Below, in pieces: positions 9,222-17,734 of a DNA stretch of 38,947 nt. The first letter of the stretch is position 1. The number at the start of each line of letters is the position of its first letter. The stretch is from Acidimicrobiia bacterium (lineage in GTDB: Bacteria; Actinomycetota; Acidimicrobiia; Spongiisociales; UBA5794), in contig JARFRN010000068.1 in assembly GCA_029287195.1 (NCBI GenBank), positions 1 to 38,947 of the forward strand, given 5' to 3'. The notes under the pieces are model-generated. The model searched no databases, was not told where the DNA came from, and saw only the letters and a program-made list of their open reading frames with translations. The translations under genes and the position numbers were made by a program.

Positions 9222-10929
9222 CGGACCCTTGCGCAACCCCGAGTAGCTCGTCGGGAAGCGGAAACCAGCGGAGATGCTCGAAGTCGGGTGTCACCAGCGG
9301 AGCACCGAGTGGCTCCGGGGGTTCGGCCGTGGCGAGCTCAGCAAGGATCGTTTCGGCCTGGTCGAGGTAGCCGGCCAGATCGTCGTCGGAATGCAAGTGC
9401 GGTCGGCGGCGGAATTCCATGTCACCCATCGAATAGTCGATGTCGTGGAGGCTCAGCGGTGGTTCGGCCAGCGGTTGTCGATGCCGCCAGAGCGCAGTCT
9501 CAGGATCGAAGCGATAGTGAGGCAATAGCTGCCACCCTTGATCGGCCACGAAGTGGACTGCGTCCAGAATGAAGTCGACTACCTGGTCAGAGATGAAGTA
9601 ATTGAAGTTGACCCTGACCCAACCCGGCTTGATTCCCTCACAACCCCGCGTGATCTCTCTTTCGAACTCGTGCGAGCGTTCGAGGTCGATACCGAGGAGG
9701 CGGTGTCCGTAGGGTCCGGCGCAAGAGCAGCCGCCGCGACTTTGTATCCCGAACAGATCGTTGAGTATGGCAACAACGAAATTGTGATGTAGGTAGCGCT
9801 CGCCGTAGCGCACGATAAACGAGACGATCGAGAGTCGATCTGCATCGTGGTTACCGAGGATCTCGATGTTGGGGTTGGCCGACCAGGATGCAATGGCCTT
9901 GGTGGTCATCTCTTCTTCGCGTCGCTTGATAGTTGCGGCGCCGACGGTCTCCTTCAGCTGAAAGACCAAGCCGGCGCGAATCGACTCGATGATCGCCGGT
10001 GTCCCTCCTTCTTCGCGGTGCTCGATGTCATCGAGATACCGATGATCCACTGGATTGACATAGGCAACAGTCCCCCCGCCCGGCACCGCCGGTACTCGAT
10101 TGGCAAAGAGCTCTTTGCGAGCAACAAGGACCCCGGGCGTTCCCGGACCACCGATGAACTTGTGCGGAGAGAGGTAGATGGCATCCTTGTACGCCAGATG
10201 GGCATCGGGACCGGTCGCCGGAGGACCCATCGAGATGTCGACGTAGGGGCCGGCAGCGGCGAAATCCCAAAACGAAAGTGCCCCATGGCGGTGCAGCAGG
10301 ATCGATATCGTGCGGACATCGGAGATGATGCCGGTCACGTTGGAAGCCGCCGAGAATGAACCGATCTTGAGCTTGCGGTCGGAGTACCTCTCGAGTTCCT
10401 TCTCGAGTTGCTGCAAGTCTATGTGCCCGTCGGCGTCTTCTTCGATCGTGATGACTTCTGCGATTGACTCGCGCCAGGGCAACTCATTGGAATGGTGCTC
10501 GTAGGGTCCGATGAATACAACCGGCCTGTCCTCGGCCGGGATGTGATCCGATAGGGAGTAGCGATCCTCGAGATTGCACGGAATCCGGATGCCGAGAACG
10601 TTGATGAGCCTATCGATGGCACCGGTCATTCCCGAACCACAGAACAAGACGGCGTGTTGATCCGTTGCACCGACGCACTGCCGGACGATGTTGCGTGCCT
10701 CTTCACGGAAACGGGTGGTCTGTAGACCGGTACCAGAGGACTCGGTGTGGGTATTGGCGTAGAGCGGCATGACGGCTTCGCGTATGTAGTCCTCGATGAA
10801 GGTGAGCGAGCGACCCGAAGCCGTGTAGTCGGCGTAGGTGACTTTGCGCGGACCAAAGGGACCGTCGACAACTTCGTCGCGCCCGATGACAGAGGTGCGG
10901 ATCGTCTCGATTAACTGCTCTGGATTCAT
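9211..10929 (-). CDS. PLP-dependent class V aminotransferase / cysteine-desulfurase-like enzyme
   Basis: A 572-aa fold-type I PLP enzyme of aminotransferase class V. The PLP lysine is K257 in YLSPHKFIGGPGTPG, with the cofactor Asp in the FWDFAAAGPYV segment and the substrate-side histidines in PYEHHSN. A Cys-rich loop (SRGGCSCAGPYGH) near residue 405 resembles the mobile Cys loop of SufS/IscS-type desulfurases, though activity cannot be deduced. It is about 150 residues longer than a standard SufS; the extra C-terminal part has no family I recognise. The start ATG is only 6 nt from a TAGATT -10-like element, so the mRNA may be leaderless. It overlaps the hydrolase gene downstream. Confidence 0.82.
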   Translation of the reverse strand: MNPEQLIETIRTSVIGRDEVVDGPFGPRKVTYADYTASGRSLTFIEDYIREAVMPLYANTHTESSGTGLQTTRFREEARNIVRQCVGATDQHAVLFCGSGMTGAIDRLINVLGIRIPCNLEDRYSLSDHIPAEDRPVVFIGPYEHHSNELPWRESIAEVITIEEDADGHIDLQQLEKELERYSDRKLKIGSFSAASNVTGIISDVRTISILLHRHGALSFWDFAAAGPYVDISMGPPATGPDAHLAYKDAIYLSPHKFIGGPGTPGVLVARKELFANRVPAVPGGGTVAYVNPVDHRYLDDIEHREEGGTPAIIESIRAGLVFQLKETVGAATIKRREEEMTTKAIASWSANPNIEILGNHDADRLSIVSFIVRYGERYLHHNFVVAILNDLFGIQSRGGCSCAGPYGHRLLGIDLERSHEFEREITRGCEGIKPGWVRVNFNYFISDQVVDFILDAVHFVADQGWQLLPHYRFDPETALWRHRQPLAEPPLSLHDIDYSMGDMEFRRRPHLHSDDDLAGYLDQAETILAELATAEPPEPLGAPLVTPDFEHLRWFPLPDELLGVAQGSDGR

Positions 10930-10935
10930 GCGGCA

Positions 10936-10941
10936 AATCTA
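10936..10941 (-). promoter_or_regulatory. Candidate -10 box giving a leaderless mRNA
   Basis: On the minus strand TAGATT ends 6 nt before the ATG of the class V aminotransferase, and no Shine-Dalgarno is present. This is the arrangement expected if transcription starts at the A of the ATG, common in actinobacteria. The -35 region is poor. Confidence 0.35.
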
Positions 10942-11005
10942 ATGGGTCTGCCGTCTCTCGGGGAAGGCAGGTGCCATCGAAATCCCCGATGGCGGCCGCG
11001 GATAG

Positions 11006-11170
11006 ATTTCCCGGCCGAAGGATGACAAGCCCCCAGAACGCGAATTCCCTGCGGTGGGGGTTGGTGTGGCCGTTGGAGCCGGCTTCGGCGCTGCGCTATC
11101 GGCCGGCACGGAACGCCCCGTCTGGTTGGGGGTGGGTGTCACAATCGGGGCCGCCCGCGGGCTCACCTGA
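11006..11170 (+). CDS. Small glycine-zipper-like membrane ORF (uncertain)
   Basis: In the otherwise empty gap 10930-11227, a plus-strand frame encodes a charged head (RPKDDKPPEREFP) followed by two hydrophobic Gly-rich stretches (AVGVGVAVGAGFGAALSAG and VWLGVGVTIGAARGLT), then TGA at 11168. The pattern is that of small actinobacterial membrane proteins with glycine-zipper helices. The weakness is the start: a TAG lies at 11003 and the first usable codons are ATT (11006) or GTG (11054), with no ribosome-binding site. It is a remnant, a frameshifted gene or a chance frame. Confidence 0.3.
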   Translation: MSRPKDDKPPEREFPAVGVGVAVGAGFGAALSAGTERPVWLGVGVTIGAARGLT

Positions 11171-11227
11171 ACACGCGCAGCCGCTGGCTCCGACTGCCGT
11201 GATGTGTGCCCTCGGTCGCGAGTTCGG

Positions 11228-11974
11228 TCACACCGGTCGGCAGACCTTGCATGGTCGGTACCCGGCAGATTCGGCTCGAGCCGGGTTGGGGAATTCGACA
11301 CGGTGTTGCCGGGTGATCCGGCGCGCATGGCGACAAGTCGGGTAGCAGAAGACACCGGTCGTGTCGCTGCCGACGAAACGCATTGGATCGAATTCAGCCA
11401 TGCCCTCGTGCTCGAGCAGCGACCGCTTCATCCGGGAACCAAAGGCGTAGTTGCCGATAGCTCCGTCGCTTCGCACCACCCGATGACACGGAATGGCGAT
11501 CGGCACCGGGTTGCGCCCAAGCGCCGTGCCGACCGCTCGCACCGCCCCTTCATTTCCCATCTCGCGAGCGACCCAGCCATATGGCCGCACTTCTCCCGGC
11601 GGGATAGATGCCGTCACCTCGAGGACATGTCGTTGGAAGGAAGTCAGCTGCCGCAGATCGACCGGCAGTTTGCCGAGGCGCCCCGTTTCCAGCGTTCTCT
11701 CCAATTGGCCGGCGAGTCGGGCCGGCATCGATCCCGGGTACGCCCTTCTTCCCACCCGACTGCGGTGCACCGCGAGGAAATCACTCTCATCGGACGTCGG
11801 GACGACGGAGGAGACCCCGAGCGGCGTGAAGCCAACGTAGAGGGGCCCCACCGGTCCGGCCGTCGACGCGTATTGATCGGCAAGGGCGGTGCGGATGAGC
11901 ACTTCGCGCTCGATCGACTCGGGTGGTTCCTCCTGCAGGGACAGCGAACTCAACAGATTCTCGTCGGTGGTCAT
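11228..11974 (-). CDS. Methylated-DNA-protein cysteine methyltransferase fused to a C-terminal Ada Cys4 domain
   Basis: This 248-aa protein joins two alkylation-repair modules in an unusual order. Residues about 40-191 are an Ogt/MGMT domain with the active-site motif IPCHRVV (Cys163) and the preceding helix GAVRAVGTALGRNP. Residues about 193-248 match the N-terminal metal-binding domain of E. coli Ada: FCYPTC (Cys210, Cys214) and PCKVC (Cys242, Cys245). In Ada this Cys4 site takes methyl groups from phosphotriesters and acts as the damage sensor. The AraC-type DNA-binding domain of Ada is absent. The ATG shares one base with the sigma-factor stop (TAATG) and has a strong AAGGAGG inside that gene, so the two are translationally coupled. 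Confidence 0.9.
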   Translation of the reverse strand: MTTDENLLSSLSLQEEPPESIEREVLIRTALADQYASTAGPVGPLYVGFTPLGVSSVVPTSDESDFLAVHRSRVGRRAYPGSMPARLAGQLERTLETGRLGKLPVDLRQLTSFQRHVLEVTASIPPGEVRPYGWVAREMGNEGAVRAVGTALGRNPVPIAIPCHRVVRSDGAIGNYAFGSRMKRSLLEHEGMAEFDPMRFVGSDTTGVFCYPTCRHARRITRQHRVEFPNPARAESAGYRPCKVCRPV

Positions 11975-12531
11975 TACAACTCCTCCTTCGAGATCAGATT
12001 GCGGAGCCGTTCCAAACCGCGATGCACATCGGACTTGACCGTGCCTACCGGTCGCCGCAGCACCTCCCCGACCTCGTCGTAGCTGAGCCCTACAACGTGA
12101 CGGAGGACGATTGCGTCCCGCTGCCGGGGCTGTAGTTGTGCCAGCCGTGCCCGCCACTCGTCGACGGTGACTCGGTGAACGGCATCATCCTCCACCGAAT
12201 CAGTCGTCCTATTGTCGTGATTGGGTTGCAGCGGCATTTGCACAGGCCGCCGGCTGCGAGTGCGCGCATGGTTACGACAAAGATTGAGCGTGATCGTGAA
12301 CAGCCAGGGACGGAGCCGTAGCTCTGCGATGCGCTGCTGCGAGTACTCAGTCAGCGCTCGGTAGGCGCGCACAAAAACCTCCTGGGTAACGTCCTCGGCA
12401 TCATGGTGGCTCGGCAGCCAGCGCCGAGCACCGTTGAAGACCAGGCCATGCATTTCATCGAGAAGTACCGGGAATGCATCGTCCAGATTGGCCGCAAGCT
12501 GCCTTTTCAGGGCGCCATCGCTGGCAGTCAT
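11974..12531 (-). CDS. ECF-type RNA polymerase sigma factor
   Basis: A 185-aa sigma-70 family protein of ECF size with only regions 2 and 4. Region 2 covers about residues 20-90 (DAEDVTQEVFVRAYRAL, then RLRPWLFTITLNLCRNHAR). Region 4 covers about 125-180 (LQPRQRDAIVLRHVVGLSYDEV with the helix-turn-helix VGTVKSDVHRGLERLR). GGAGAGG precedes the ATG. It overlaps the Ogt-Ada gene and no classical zinc-finger anti-sigma factor follows. The partner gene suggests a response to DNA alkylation, but this is inference from context. Confidence 0.92.
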   Translation of the reverse strand: MTASDGALKRQLAANLDDAFPVLLDEMHGLVFNGARRWLPSHHDAEDVTQEVFVRAYRALTEYSQQRIAELRLRPWLFTITLNLCRNHARTRSRRPVQMPLQPNHDNRTTDSVEDDAVHRVTVDEWRARLAQLQPRQRDAIVLRHVVGLSYDEVGEVLRRPVGTVKSDVHRGLERLRNLISKEEL

Positions 12532-12590
12532 CTACCTCTCCGCGTTATCTCTATTCGATACAACACCGCATCGACGACACCGGTTGCAGG

Positions 12591-14297
12591 TCAATCGAGC
12601 AGTTCGCTGCGCAGTAGGTCGAGACCGACCGGCCCGACCTCCAGCAGTTGGGCGTGGAAGGCCTTCTCGTCGAACTCGACCCGGCGTTTGCGGCGAAGCT
12701 CATCCCTGATATCGAGGATGGCCTGCTCGCCGACTTTGTAGGAGATGGCCTGCCCGGGCCACCCGAGGTAGCGGGTCACCTCGGACTCGGCGCTGGGTCG
12801 ATTCAGCATCGCATAGTCTTCGAGCATCTGCACTGCGGCTTCGTAGGTCCACTCTTCGGCTGGACGAAATGGCTGCCCGGCCGGGATCGGCAGTTCTAGA
12901 TGTGAACCTATGTCGATCACTACCCGGCAGGCTCGCAACATCTGGCCGGAGAGCCACCCAAAGACATAGTCGGGCTTCTCGAAGAATCCCCACTCGCTCA
13001 TCAGGCGCTCTGCATAAAGAGCCCAGCCCTCACCGGTACCCGACTTCCAAACCCACAAGCGGTGGAGCCTGGAGAGCTTCTCGGCCAGCGAAATCTGGAT
13101 GCCCACCTGTAGATGGTGCCCGGGAAACCCTTCGTGATAGGCAGTAGTGACTTCATCGAAGACTGGATAGGGACCCTGCGGCGACAACGACCACCAGACG
13201 CTGCCGGGACGAGTGAAATCCTCAGACGGCCCTACGTAGTACGCACCGAGAGAGCTTCCCGGCGGAGCGATGTTCACGATCACTTCCTGAATGGGGACGG
13301 GAACATCGAAGTGTGTGCCCGAGAGCCTTTCAAGGGCCGCATTGAGTCGGTCTTCAGCGAAGGCCTTGAGATCGGCAGCGGTAGCCACGGTGCGAGTCGG
13401 GTCTGTCCGCAGCAGGTCATGGACTTCGGCTATGTGGGCGCCGGAGCTGATCTCGTTGGCGATCCGCTCCATATGTGCCCTAATGGCGACTACCTGTTCC
13501 CAACCCCATTCATACGTCTCCAGCGGGTCGATGTTGGACCCGAGAAACTCGTATGCGGCGCGCACGTATCGGTCCCGCCCGACGGCGTCTCTCTCAGCCG
13601 CATCGATGGCGTAGGTACCGGCGAGGTAGTCGGCGAATTTCCCGAAGGCGCGTCGGGCATCGGCAACAGCGTTCTCCAATTGACCCCGGAGGACGCCATC
13701 CAGGGAGGCTGCCTCGTATTCGTCGAGCATTCCGACATAGCGAGAGTCGTCTGATTCGCTGAACCGGCACTGTTCTACGGCCGCGCGGACCTGGCGCTCC
13801 GCCACTGCCATGCCCCGGCGGCGTCCCTCGTCGAGGCTGGCCCGATACCCGTCCAGCGCAGCCGGAAGCCTTTCAAGCCGGTAGACGATGTTGGCCCATT
13901 CCTCGGCCGAATTGCGACCCATGTGATCCCAGACCTCACGAATGCTCTGCAGTGCCGATGCCATCGAGTTGAGGTTCCGCAGATGATCGAGGTGTTCGAA
14001 CCAAGCGGCTTCTTCGTCCAGTGTCGCCTTGGCGAGCTCGACTGCCAGCCGATCCCAGTCTGTTTGCGGGGGCGGCAGAGCATCGACCCGCGAACGAAGC
14101 CTGCGAAGCAAGCGAAAGGCTTCTTCTGCTCCCTCGGGACTGAAATCGGTCCATTTGTCGTCGTAACCGGCGACGCCCAGCTCCGTTGCCAGGTCGGGAA
14201 ATGTTCGCGCCAGGTCTTCGACGATTTCGTTGCTGAGTTCATAGATGGGATGTACCTGTTCCACCGGGCCAGGGTACCCGGAGGAGCGCGGCGTCAC
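12591..14297 (-). CDS. DUF885 family protein (putative metallopeptidase)
   Basis: A 568-aa member of the DUF885 family, mostly alpha-helical. The hallmark AYHEGFPGHHLQVG (about residue 390) resembles an HExxH-type metal site and is followed by the conserved GEGWALYAERLMSE block, where the Glu could be the third ligand. The C-terminal SYKVGEQAILDIRDE segment is also typical. Family members are annotated as putative zinc peptidases, some acting on cell-wall or amino-acid conjugates, but the substrate is unknown. The frame starts at a GTG without a clear ribosome-binding site; an internal GTG at 14264 is an alternative. It sits 17 nt after the TPR gene and probably shares its transcript. Confidence 0.82.
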   Translation of the reverse strand: MTPRSSGYPGPVEQVHPIYELSNEIVEDLARTFPDLATELGVAGYDDKWTDFSPEGAEEAFRLLRRLRSRVDALPPPQTDWDRLAVELAKATLDEEAAWFEHLDHLRNLNSMASALQSIREVWDHMGRNSAEEWANIVYRLERLPAALDGYRASLDEGRRRGMAVAERQVRAAVEQCRFSESDDSRYVGMLDEYEAASLDGVLRGQLENAVADARRAFGKFADYLAGTYAIDAAERDAVGRDRYVRAAYEFLGSNIDPLETYEWGWEQVVAIRAHMERIANEISSGAHIAEVHDLLRTDPTRTVATAADLKAFAEDRLNAALERLSGTHFDVPVPIQEVIVNIAPPGSSLGAYYVGPSEDFTRPGSVWWSLSPQGPYPVFDEVTTAYHEGFPGHHLQVGIQISLAEKLSRLHRLWVWKSGTGEGWALYAERLMSEWGFFEKPDYVFGWLSGQMLRACRVVIDIGSHLELPIPAGQPFRPAEEWTYEAAVQMLEDYAMLNRPSAESEVTRYLGWPGQAISYKVGEQAILDIRDELRRKRRVEFDEKAFHAQLLEVGPVGLDLLRSELLD

Positions 14298-14313
14298 GCA
14301 ACGCGAGCAGAAT

Positions 14314-15243
14314 TCAAGCCTGCGGAGGCCTGCCGTGGATTAGTTCCTCGATGTGCTGCCGAGCTTCCGGGTCATCGGGAACCTCCATCAGGGCCTGTGT
14401 GAAGTCATTCTCGGCAAGGATGTTGTCGCCCCTAGCTTGGTGGATCATGCCGCGCCCGACGAGGGCAATCGCCTTGATCGATGCGGCTCGGTTGGGATAC
14501 TCGAGCACCCGGGCCAGGACGGTGATTGCCTCGTCATGCTTCCCCAGCTCGGTGAGAGCCCGGCCACGGTAGGCAAGCGTCAGGGCGGTCACATCGTCGT
14601 CGTTGTGGACACCCTGAGTCACCTGCAGCACGCGTTCGAACTCGTCGCGCTCGTAGAGGAGCTCAGTGAGAGACAGCCGGATGTGTGTGGTTTGCTCAGC
14701 GGCCTGGAGCATGGCGATGGCGCTCTCCTCCTCGCCGCGGGCCTGATGAAGCTCAGCCAGCAGCAGGATCAGGGAGTTCCTCTGCAGTGGCAGATGCACC
14801 ATGATCCCGGCAGCCACCGCTATGGAAAGTCCTGCACCCGGCAGGTATTTTCGCACGAAGTGATCCTTGCCAACATCTTCGCTCTCCGCCACCACCTCGT
14901 CGAGCAAGGACATTGCACGATCAAGAGCCGACTCCATGAGCAGGAGACCAGCGATTGACTTGCCGACAAGCTGGTACTTGGGGTGTTGCCCGGCAACCCC
15001 CAGCACCGATTCCGGGTCACCGGACGCGACGGCCGCGTGCATTGCCTTCTCGCCCTTCGACGCCATCATGCCCGGCTTCTCTGCAGCGACCAGCTCGGGA
15101 TAGCGGTCTGGTTCCTCGAAGTCCCAGCTCATGTCACGAAAGACCGGCCCGTCGGTCCTTCGCCGTGGTCGCCATTCGAATGTCTCTGCGTCGGCGTGCA
15201 GTCTGTAACGCCGTACCGATCCCCCGCCAAACCTGAAGGTCAT
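14314..15243 (-). CDS. TPR-repeat protein of unknown function
   Basis: A 309-aa protein without a recognisable enzyme domain. The first ~75 residues are a small strand-rich region (FRFGGGSVRRYRLHADAETFEWRPR) I cannot assign. The remainder is helical with tetratricopeptide-like repeats, clearest at YRGRALTELGKHDEAITVLARV and GRGMIHQARGDNILAENDFTQAL. The ATG at 15243 is used, not the longer frame at 15465, because GGAGA lies just upstream and the longer version would run through the promoter and start of the divergent adenine deaminase. It is likely cotranscribed with the DUF885 gene. A role in protein-protein contacts is the usual expectation. Confidence 0.7.
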   Translation of the reverse strand: MTFRFGGGSVRRYRLHADAETFEWRPRRRTDGPVFRDMSWDFEEPDRYPELVAAEKPGMMASKGEKAMHAAVASGDPESVLGVAGQHPKYQLVGKSIAGLLLMESALDRAMSLLDEVVAESEDVGKDHFVRKYLPGAGLSIAVAAGIMVHLPLQRNSLILLLAELHQARGEEESAIAMLQAAEQTTHIRLSLTELLYERDEFERVLQVTQGVHNDDDVTALTLAYRGRALTELGKHDEAITVLARVLEYPNRAASIKAIALVGRGMIHQARGDNILAENDFTQALMEVPDDPEARQHIEELIHGRPPQA

Positions 15244-15346
15244 GCTGTTCTCCGCATCGCGCGGCGAGCTTGCGATGTAACAATATCTGACCAGCTCTGA
15301 TCGCGGAGTAGCATCGTCAGACTGGGCAAGGAAGACGGGAGGTTCG

Positions 15347-16378
15347 GTGAGCAACACGATGGCATCCGATAGTTTCCTACGCCACCTCCCGAAGGCAGAG
15401 CTGCACGTCCATATCGAGGGCACACTCGAACCAGAGCTGATGTTTGAGATCGCGGCTCGAAACAAGGCCTCCCTCCGCTACCCCGACGTCGATGCACTGC
15501 GGGCTGCATACGAGTTCAACAGCCTTCAAGAGTTTCTCGACATCTACTACGAAGGGGCGGGTGTTCTCCGCACTCCGCAAGACTTCTACGACATGACACT
15601 GGCTTACCTGCGGCAAGCCGCCGATGATGGCGTGCGACGGGCCGAGATCTTCTTCGATCCGCAAACCCACACCGAGCGCAATATCCCGTTTGACGTATTC
15701 ATGGAAGGGATCCATGAAGCAACGCTTGCCGGCAAACGCGAATTTGGTGTTTCCAGCAATCTGATCATGTGCTTTCTGCGGCATCTCCCCCCATCTGCTG
15801 CCATGGATACCCTCAAAGCCGGCCTGCTCTATCGGGACAAGATCATCGGTGTCGGACTGGATTCGTCCGAGGTGGGCTTCCCTCCGAGCCTGTTCGCCGA
15901 GGTCTTTGCGCGCGCCGGGGCGGAGGACCTGCACCTGGTCGCCCATGCCGGCGAGGAGGGGCCCCCTGAATACGTGTGGGAGGCGCTCGATATCCTGAGG
16001 GTGGAGCGCGTCGATCATGGAGTACGCTCCTTGGAGGACCCCGCCCTGGTTGATCGATTGGTAAACGACCAGATCCCGCTAACGGTATGCCCACTGTCGA
16101 ACGTGCGCCTCAGCGGCTTCTCGACCTTGACCGAGCACACGCTGCCGCAAATGCTCGAGTTAGGTCTCAAAGTGTCGATCAACTCGGACGACCCGGCTTA
16201 CTTCGGGGGTTACATCGCCGACAATTACGTTGCCACCCAGAGTGCCCTGGACCTACCCGGTGAGTCCATGGTGGCCATCGCCCGCAATTCAATCGAGTCC
16301 AGCTTCCTGCCTCAGCCGGACAAAGCCAGGTTGTTGACAGACCTCGATTCTTACGTTGCCGCTTCGGAATACGTGTGA
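15347..16378 (+). CDS. Adenine deaminase, adenosine-deaminase superfamily
   Basis: A zinc amidohydrolase of 343 aa. Metal ligands are in the N-terminal HVH (His20, His22), HAGEEGPP and SDDPAYFGGY. The motifs VGLDSSEVGFPPS, HAGEEGPPEYVWEALD and PLTVCPLSNVRLSGF match the adenine-deaminase branch (the Pseudomonas PA0148 / yeast Aah1 type) rather than adenosine deaminase, so the likely reaction is adenine to hypoxanthine plus ammonia in purine salvage. The GTG at 15347 has GGGAGG 4 nt upstream; an ATG four codons later is an alternative. It is divergent from the TPR gene across ~100 nt. Confidence 0.88.
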   Translation: MSNTMASDSFLRHLPKAELHVHIEGTLEPELMFEIAARNKASLRYPDVDALRAAYEFNSLQEFLDIYYEGAGVLRTPQDFYDMTLAYLRQAADDGVRRAEIFFDPQTHTERNIPFDVFMEGIHEATLAGKREFGVSSNLIMCFLRHLPPSAAMDTLKAGLLYRDKIIGVGLDSSEVGFPPSLFAEVFARAGAEDLHLVAHAGEEGPPEYVWEALDILRVERVDHGVRSLEDPALVDRLVNDQIPLTVCPLSNVRLSGFSTLTEHTLPQMLELGLKVSINSDDPAYFGGYIADNYVATQSALDLPGESMVAIARNSIESSFLPQPDKARLLTDLDSYVAASEYV

Positions 16379-16400
16379 CTTGCCCTGGTGCGCCCCTCCC

Positions 16401-17156
16401 TCAGGAGAAGACGGTCTTGGGTCGCACTTCGAGTTCCCCGTCCACGAAGATGTCCAGCTTCTCGTTGTAGAAGGCCACGTATCCAGCGATCCGTGCGCTC
16501 TCCGCGGCCGGGAATGGGTACCACCAGACCACGTTCTCGTGACGGTTACCTCCGACAACCACGTCGTAGTAGCCGGCAACCCCCTTATATGGGCATTCCG
16601 TACGTAAGTCCGTGGCTTCGAGCAAATCCATGCGCACATCGGTCTTCGGAAGGTAGTAGCGGGTAGGGAGCCCGGTTTCGAAGAGCAACCGCGCAGAGCG
16701 CGATTCGGCAACCTTCACCCCATCGATTACGACCTCGATATGCCGCGAGCTGGGGAGTACGTCCACCCGGGTGTAGGGATCCCGGGCGTGGACGTAGACC
16801 TGCTCGTCTTCCTCGAACCACGAGTCCATAGCGTTCCATTGAAATGCGACGTGGTCTCGCAACTCCGCAACCGGCGACTCGAGGTGCCGATAGGCGGCTC
16901 CTGCAGCTTTCCCAGCCGCGGTCACAACGGTGTAGAGCGTGGCATCACCACGGCTGGGGGACCTCATCGTCTCCCCGGTTGGTGTGAGCAGGTCGAGCCG
17001 CACATCACTCTCCGGGAAGTAGTAGACCGGGTAATAGGGCTTCTCCCACACCAGCAGAGGGTTGACCGTATCGGCGACCAACTCGCCTCCGAGATAGGTC
17101 CGAATCCTCTTCCGGCCGCGTTCGTTCCGGACCCGCGGCCGCTGCTTGTCTGTCAT
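16401..17156 (-). CDS. Tandem DUF427 domain protein
   Basis: A 251-aa protein containing two DUF427 repeats. Each has the family block KPYYPVYYFPESDVRLDLL / LPTRYYLPKTDVRMDLLEAT, and the second has the diagnostic TECPYKGVAGYYDVVVGG followed by VVWWYPFPAAES and GYVAFY. In the first repeat the CPYKG motif is replaced by SPSRGDATLYTVVTA, so only the C-terminal copy looks complete. DUF427 proteins are common in actinobacteria and cyanobacteria, and no function is established. The ATG at 17156 has GAGGAT upstream. It converges with adenine deaminase with only 22 nt between the genes. Confidence 0.85.
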   Translation of the reverse strand: MTDKQRPRVRNERGRKRIRTYLGGELVADTVNPLLVWEKPYYPVYYFPESDVRLDLLTPTGETMRSPSRGDATLYTVVTAAGKAAGAAYRHLESPVAELRDHVAFQWNAMDSWFEEDEQVYVHARDPYTRVDVLPSSRHIEVVIDGVKVAESRSARLLFETGLPTRYYLPKTDVRMDLLEATDLRTECPYKGVAGYYDVVVGGNRHENVVWWYPFPAAESARIAGYVAFYNEKLDIFVDGELEVRPKTVFS

Positions 17157-17239
17157 CGTTCATCCTCTTGGGTCGACTGTCGGGGCTGTCAATCGCATTG
17201 AATCGCATCACCCATTCAGGATTGTCGGATTATCGACAC

Positions 17240-17734
17240 TCAATGGGAGCGGCCGGTGGCGCATCGTTCACAACTCTCTCCCAGCAAACCACCGATGGCG
17301 TGACGATTTCCCGTCACCAGCTGGAACACCCGTCGCACGAGTGGCTTGAGGGGACGAACTGCCAAAACGTAGGACAGCGCCCGCAGGCTGGGAATCGCCC
17401 ACATGACTGCGAGGTAGGCGTCGGGAGGCCCGACCCATGTCCGACCATCGTCCGCGGCAACGATCATGTCGTCCCCGTAGTTGGGGAAATGGCCGTAGCG
17501 CTCGATCGCTTCCGGAGAAGCTGCTGCGATCGAGCGGATCGGGACAGATTGGTCTCGCCGTGCGAGCCATTGCACCGAACGAAGGCATAACACACACTCG
17601 CCGTCGTATACGACCGTCAGCAGGCCGGGTCGGCCATTGGCCCGTCGCGCGATTAGTTGGCCGCTCTCTCCGGCGACATCCGGTCGCCGGTTGCCCGACA
17701 GGCCGTTACTAGAAGAGACCAATGAATTCTCCAT
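17240..17734 (-). CDS. DCC-family (DUF393) thiol-disulfide oxidoreductase-like protein
   Basis: A 164-aa protein with the DUF393/DCC signature near residue 42: VVYDGECVLCLRSVQWLARRD, whose CxxC lies after the first strand as in thioredoxin-like proteins. The middle GPPDAYLAVMW and the hydrophobic tail also fit the family. The first ~37 residues have no counterpart and look unstructured, and the start overlaps the end of the decayed ORF at 17709-17851. The true start may be downstream, at a TTG or CTG. A redox role is plausible but unproven. Confidence 0.75.
   Translation of the reverse strand: MENSLVSSSNGLSGNRRPDVAGESGQLIARRANGRPGLLTVVYDGECVLCLRSVQWLARRDQSVPIRSIAAASPEAIERYGHFPNYGDDMIVAADDGRTWVGPPDAYLAVMWAIPSLRALSYVLAVRPLKPLVRRVFQLVTGNRHAIGGLLGESCERCATGRSH

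Noticed and set aside
10939-11355. 138-aa minus-strand ORF after the Ogt-Ada gene
   Set aside because: Its Pro/Thr-rich translation overlaps the end of the Ogt-Ada gene in another frame and has no start signal. The Ada domain ends naturally at PCKVCRPV.
17170-17240. Short tandem AATCGCATTGAATCGCAT near the DUF427 start
   Set aside because: Only two imperfect units of about 9 bp, with no further copies seen. Not enough to call a repeat or operator.
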